Source: Candidatus Fermentibacterota bacterium
GTDB taxonomy: Bacteria > JAFGKV01
Length of the DNA: 8,115 nt
Assembly (NCBI GenBank): GCA_030620115.1
Contig: JAUXFG010000164.1
Location: 1-8,115, forward strand
Direction of reading: 5' to 3'
Shown: in pieces, positions 6,015 to 8,115 of the stretch
Layout of the letters: each line of letters opens with the position of its first letter
How positions within the stretch are numbered: position 1 is the stretch's first letter
The notes under the pieces: model-generated
Databases searched by the model: none
The model's input: the letters and a program-made list of their open reading frames with translations, nothing else
Told to the model about the DNA's origin: nothing
Translations under genes and position numbers: made by a program

Positions 6015-7760
6015 ATGATCAAGTATGGGGCAATCATTCTTGTGGTGATCTCTTTGGTTGCAGGCATGTCCTATGGAGATGTGCTGTTCGGGCCCGTGGT
6101 GGTAGAGAAGGGAACGCCCTACGCCGGTACGTTTGGGATGCACTGCGCCTGTACTGCGTACTTTGTGGAGGCACGCAACGGCGAGGGAGGGCGGCTCACC
6201 AAGGAATGCACGGTAGTTCTGAACGGGGAGACGGTGCTGGATCTCCAGAAGGGCTGGAGTGTGGCCAGCGTACAGGTTGAGTTGCGGGAGACGGAGGAAA
6301 ATGAGATAGAGATTGAGGTCAAGGGACCTGGGAGGAGTGCGGCGACGGTAGAGGTGTATGAGCGGAATGTGACGCCTGCGCCAATGGTGAGCCGTGTCTA
6401 CGAGAAAAAGGGTCGCAAGGCAGAGGAGTACGAGGAGAGTTTTGTACTGAACCACTGGGCGAGGCGGTTCTGGCTGAAGGTAGAGAATGGGGAGGAAAAC
6501 GGCAGCGGGCGAGTTGAGTCTGGGAGCGTTGAGGTGAACGGCGTTGAGGTGATCGGAGAGGGCGAGCTGCACAACGGAGTCCATACCGTGACCAAGGAAG
6601 TCGAGCTCGTCGATGGCATGAATCGGGTACACATAGCGATGGAAGGAGATCCTGGCAGCAGGATCCAGATAGGGATCGATGGGGCCGCCCAAACGGTGAC
6701 GGTGACCAAGGTGGTGGAGGTGGAGTTGCCGCTTGCACCCGAGTACGGTGGGATACAGATGCACGACGGGCATGTGCTCCTCCGGCTCGGTGATACCCAT
6801 TCCCTTGTCGAGATTGACGAGCAGGGGAATATGATCACGCGTCTGTCTCCTGAAGACCTTCATTCGGGTTCCGAGGAGATGGGTGTCATGTCACTCAGGG
6901 GGGGCTATGTATGGACGACTGCCTACGAAGAAGGAGAGCCTTTGTATCGCTTCTATGATCCACACTGGCATCTCCTTCATGAGACGCGGGGAGAGGTCCG
7001 AGCAATCCAGCAGATATCCGAGGCAGGCAATGTACTACTTGGCTGGGACAGCCAGACCCTTCAATTGGAGCCATGCGGTGGAGGTGCGATGGTAGCTGTC
7101 TACGACCAAGCTGGAACAGTGGCTTCCTTGGTGCCCATGGGTTTGCCGCCTTCGGACTACGATATCTTCAACCAGCTTTCACCGGACGGGCTCACCTGTT
7201 GGGCTTATTGTAATGACGATATGCAGGTTTATGGCACCGATGGGATACTCCGATGGCGGGCGCCGTGGCGGGAGTCGCGAGAGTTGGCCAACGGCGGACT
7301 TGCAGTTCAAGCCACCAAGGACTCTCTCCTCTTCCATGGATCTGATGGGAGCCTGGTTCGGAGAGTAGTGAATGCGAGGCCCGCGAACCAAGAAGGCAGA
7401 GGTAGAACGACACCTGACGGTGAATACGCGCTTCATGGGGGGGACGCACTCATGATTGCCAAACGCTCGGGGCCTCAGAGTTGCTGGACGTTCGATCCCG
7501 GGCAAGACTCGTGGGTTCTCTGGATGTGGATGTCTGAGGATGGCAAATGGGTACTTGCAGTAGACGGTACACCCTATCCAGATCCGCAGGCGATCTGGTT
7601 AGTTGGTGCTGGTGGCGAGATGCTATGGGAGGCATCGGGCCCCGCCTCTCCTTCTCCATTCAGGAGTACTCTGACGCAGGGAGGTGAGTACTTCTATCTC
7701 ATGGCTGAGGGGCAGGGCCACAACGAATTGTGTTACCTCTATCGGGTTATGGTGGAGTAG
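6015..7760 (+). CDS. Secreted Ig-like/beta-propeller protein C, paralogue of A
   Basis: Predicted exported protein of 581 aa with the same plan as A: signal peptide 1-21, two Ig-like domains (22-117 and about 122-240; Cys44, Cys46 and Cys65 kept), then a propeller-like half with DG-turn repeats. Specific function unknown; no catalytic motif seen. I count about eight amino-acid differences from A in the first 155 residues, about eighteen in the next 75, and very many afterwards, including small indels. Conserved propeller landmarks are YVWTTAYE, LLGWDS, EPC, CWAYCND, QATKDSLLF, GSDG.LVRRVV and RSGPQSCW; the stretches between them vary. It is followed after 11 nt by D, so C-D is probably an operon. 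An alternative start is GTG 5973, adding 14 residues identical to those before A. Confidence 0.85.
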   Translation: MIKYGAIILVVISLVAGMSYGDVLFGPVVVEKGTPYAGTFGMHCACTAYFVEARNGEGGRLTKECTVVLNGETVLDLQKGWSVASVQVELRETEENEIEIEVKGPGRSAATVEVYERNVTPAPMVSRVYEKKGRKAEEYEESFVLNHWARRFWLKVENGEENGSGRVESGSVEVNGVEVIGEGELHNGVHTVTKEVELVDGMNRVHIAMEGDPGSRIQIGIDGAAQTVTVTKVVEVELPLAPEYGGIQMHDGHVLLRLGDTHSLVEIDEQGNMITRLSPEDLHSGSEEMGVMSLRGGYVWTTAYEEGEPLYRFYDPHWHLLHETRGEVRAIQQISEAGNVLLGWDSQTLQLEPCGGGAMVAVYDQAGTVASLVPMGLPPSDYDIFNQLSPDGLTCWAYCNDDMQVYGTDGILRWRAPWRESRELANGGLAVQATKDSLLFHGSDGSLVRRVVNARPANQEGRGRTTPDGEYALHGGDALMIAKRSGPQSCWTFDPGQDSWVLWMWMSEDGKWVLAVDGTPYPDPQAIWLVGAGGEMLWEASGPASPSPFRSTLTQGGEYFYLMAEGQGHNELCYLYRVMVE

Positions 7761-7764
7761 GGGG
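7759..7764 (+). promoter_or_regulatory. Shine-Dalgarno sequence of gene D
   Basis: AGGGGG overlaps the stop codon of C and ends 7 nt before ATG 7772. An alternative is GTGGAG (7752-7757), 8 nt before the in-frame ATG at 7766. Alignment with the A-B junction, where the same Val-Glu-stop is followed directly by the SD, favours ATG 7772. Confidence 0.5.
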
Positions 7765-7771
7765 CATGGTC

Positions 7772-8115
7772 ATGAGCAAACTGCACGCGAATGGACGGAC
7801 CTTCATTGCCCTTCTTATTACGTTTCTTGCGCCAGTGATTGCGGTCGGACAGGAAATGGTATGGCCAGTGGATGGACCGCAGGAACTGATGACCACTTAC
7901 GGGGAGTTCCAGAATTATGCCAATGACCCCTACTATCTCCACGATGGGCTCGACATATGTGCGCCTGACGGGCCCGGCTTGAAATACGTGAAGTCGATCT
8001 CGAAAGGGATGATTGCCTATGTTCGATGGGAGGACAGGGCTCTTTCCAAGCGTAGGTTCGAGACTGGTCTGAAACCAGTCCTCGGGCCGGGCCATGAGTG
8101 GGTGATTCTCGAGGA
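7772..8115 (+). CDS. M23 metallopeptidase-like protein D, N-terminal part, paralogue of B
   Basis: The reading frame is open from ATG 7772 to the window edge (114 complete codons), so only the N-terminus is seen. Residues 1-24 or 1-26 form a signal peptide (core FIALLITFLAPVIAV); cleavage would leave Gln27 at or near the mature N-terminus. The next stretch matches B: 'WP.D....LMTTYGEFQ', then the M23 first motif H57-x3-D61 in 'YLHDGLDI', then 'SISKGMIAYVRW'. The YxH and HxH motifs, Ig segments, propeller and sorting-type domain expected from B would lie beyond the window. Similarity to B is moderate, clearly lower than that between the N-termini of A and C. It is probably translated with C from one transcript. 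ATG 7766 is an alternative start two codons upstream. Confidence 0.8.
   Translation, partial: MSKLHANGRTFIALLITFLAPVIAVGQEMVWPVDGPQELMTTYGEFQNYANDPYYLHDGLDICAPDGPGLKYVKSISKGMIAYVRWEDRALSKRRFETGLKPVLGPGHEWVILE

Noticed and set aside
5943-6863. 306-aa minus-strand ORF opposite gene C
   Set aside because: It is antisense to a gene whose paralogue and domains are clear; the composition (His-, Pro- and Leu-rich) is typical of a shadow frame and there is no signal of its own.
1-8115. CRISPR array, tRNA, rRNA or transposase genes
   Set aside because: No regularly spaced repeats, cloverleaf-like or rRNA-like sequence, and no transposase-like protein were seen.

Overview
The window carries two head-to-tail copies of one two-gene secreted-protein module, all on the + strand. 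Copy 1 is gene A (116-1855) plus gene B (1870-5433). Copy 2 is gene C (6015-7760), a paralogue of A, plus gene D (7772 to the right edge, truncated), a paralogue of B. A 581-nt gene-free stretch separates the copies. The first bases of the window match the end of that stretch, so at least part of the same intergenic layout probably precedes gene A outside the window.

A and C (579 and 581 aa) have a signal peptide, two related Ig-like beta-sandwich domains and a seven- or eight-bladed beta-propeller-like C-terminal half. B (1187 aa) has a signal peptide, an M23 (LytM/lysostaphin-type) metallopeptidase-like domain with its HxxxD, YxH and HxH motifs intact, Ig-like segments, a propeller-like region and a C-terminal FlgD-like / type IX secretion (T9SS type A) sorting-type domain. 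D shows the same start: signal peptide and the HxxxD motif. Within each copy the genes are 11-14 nt apart with Shine-Dalgarno sequences, so each pair is very probably one operon.

The organism is probably an uncultured member of the FCB superphylum (the Latescibacteria/Eisenbacteria/Zixibacteria kind of lineage). The reasons are the C-terminal sorting-type domain, the Ig/propeller secretome style, Gln at or near the predicted mature N-terminus of B and D, and a three-hairpin intergenic repeat of a type I recall from FCB/PVC genomes. Strong Shine-Dalgarno sequences argue against typical Bacteroidota, which rarely use them. This assignment is inference.

Three points deserve a second look. (1) Each module copy is preceded by an identical 23-nt block ending in a consensus -35 hexamer (TTGACA) and then a guanine tract: 12 uninterrupted G in copy 2, an interrupted G-rich tract in copy 1. 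The tract lies where a promoter spacer would be, so it is a candidate slipped-strand phase-variation switch. (2) A and C are nearly identical through the signal peptide and first Ig domain, then diverge strongly in the propeller, which suggests gene conversion or strong constraint at the 5' end and diversification of the presumed binding end. (3) The pairing of a propeller protein with a surface-targeted M23-like protein has been duplicated as a unit, which points to a joint function that I cannot name from the sequence.
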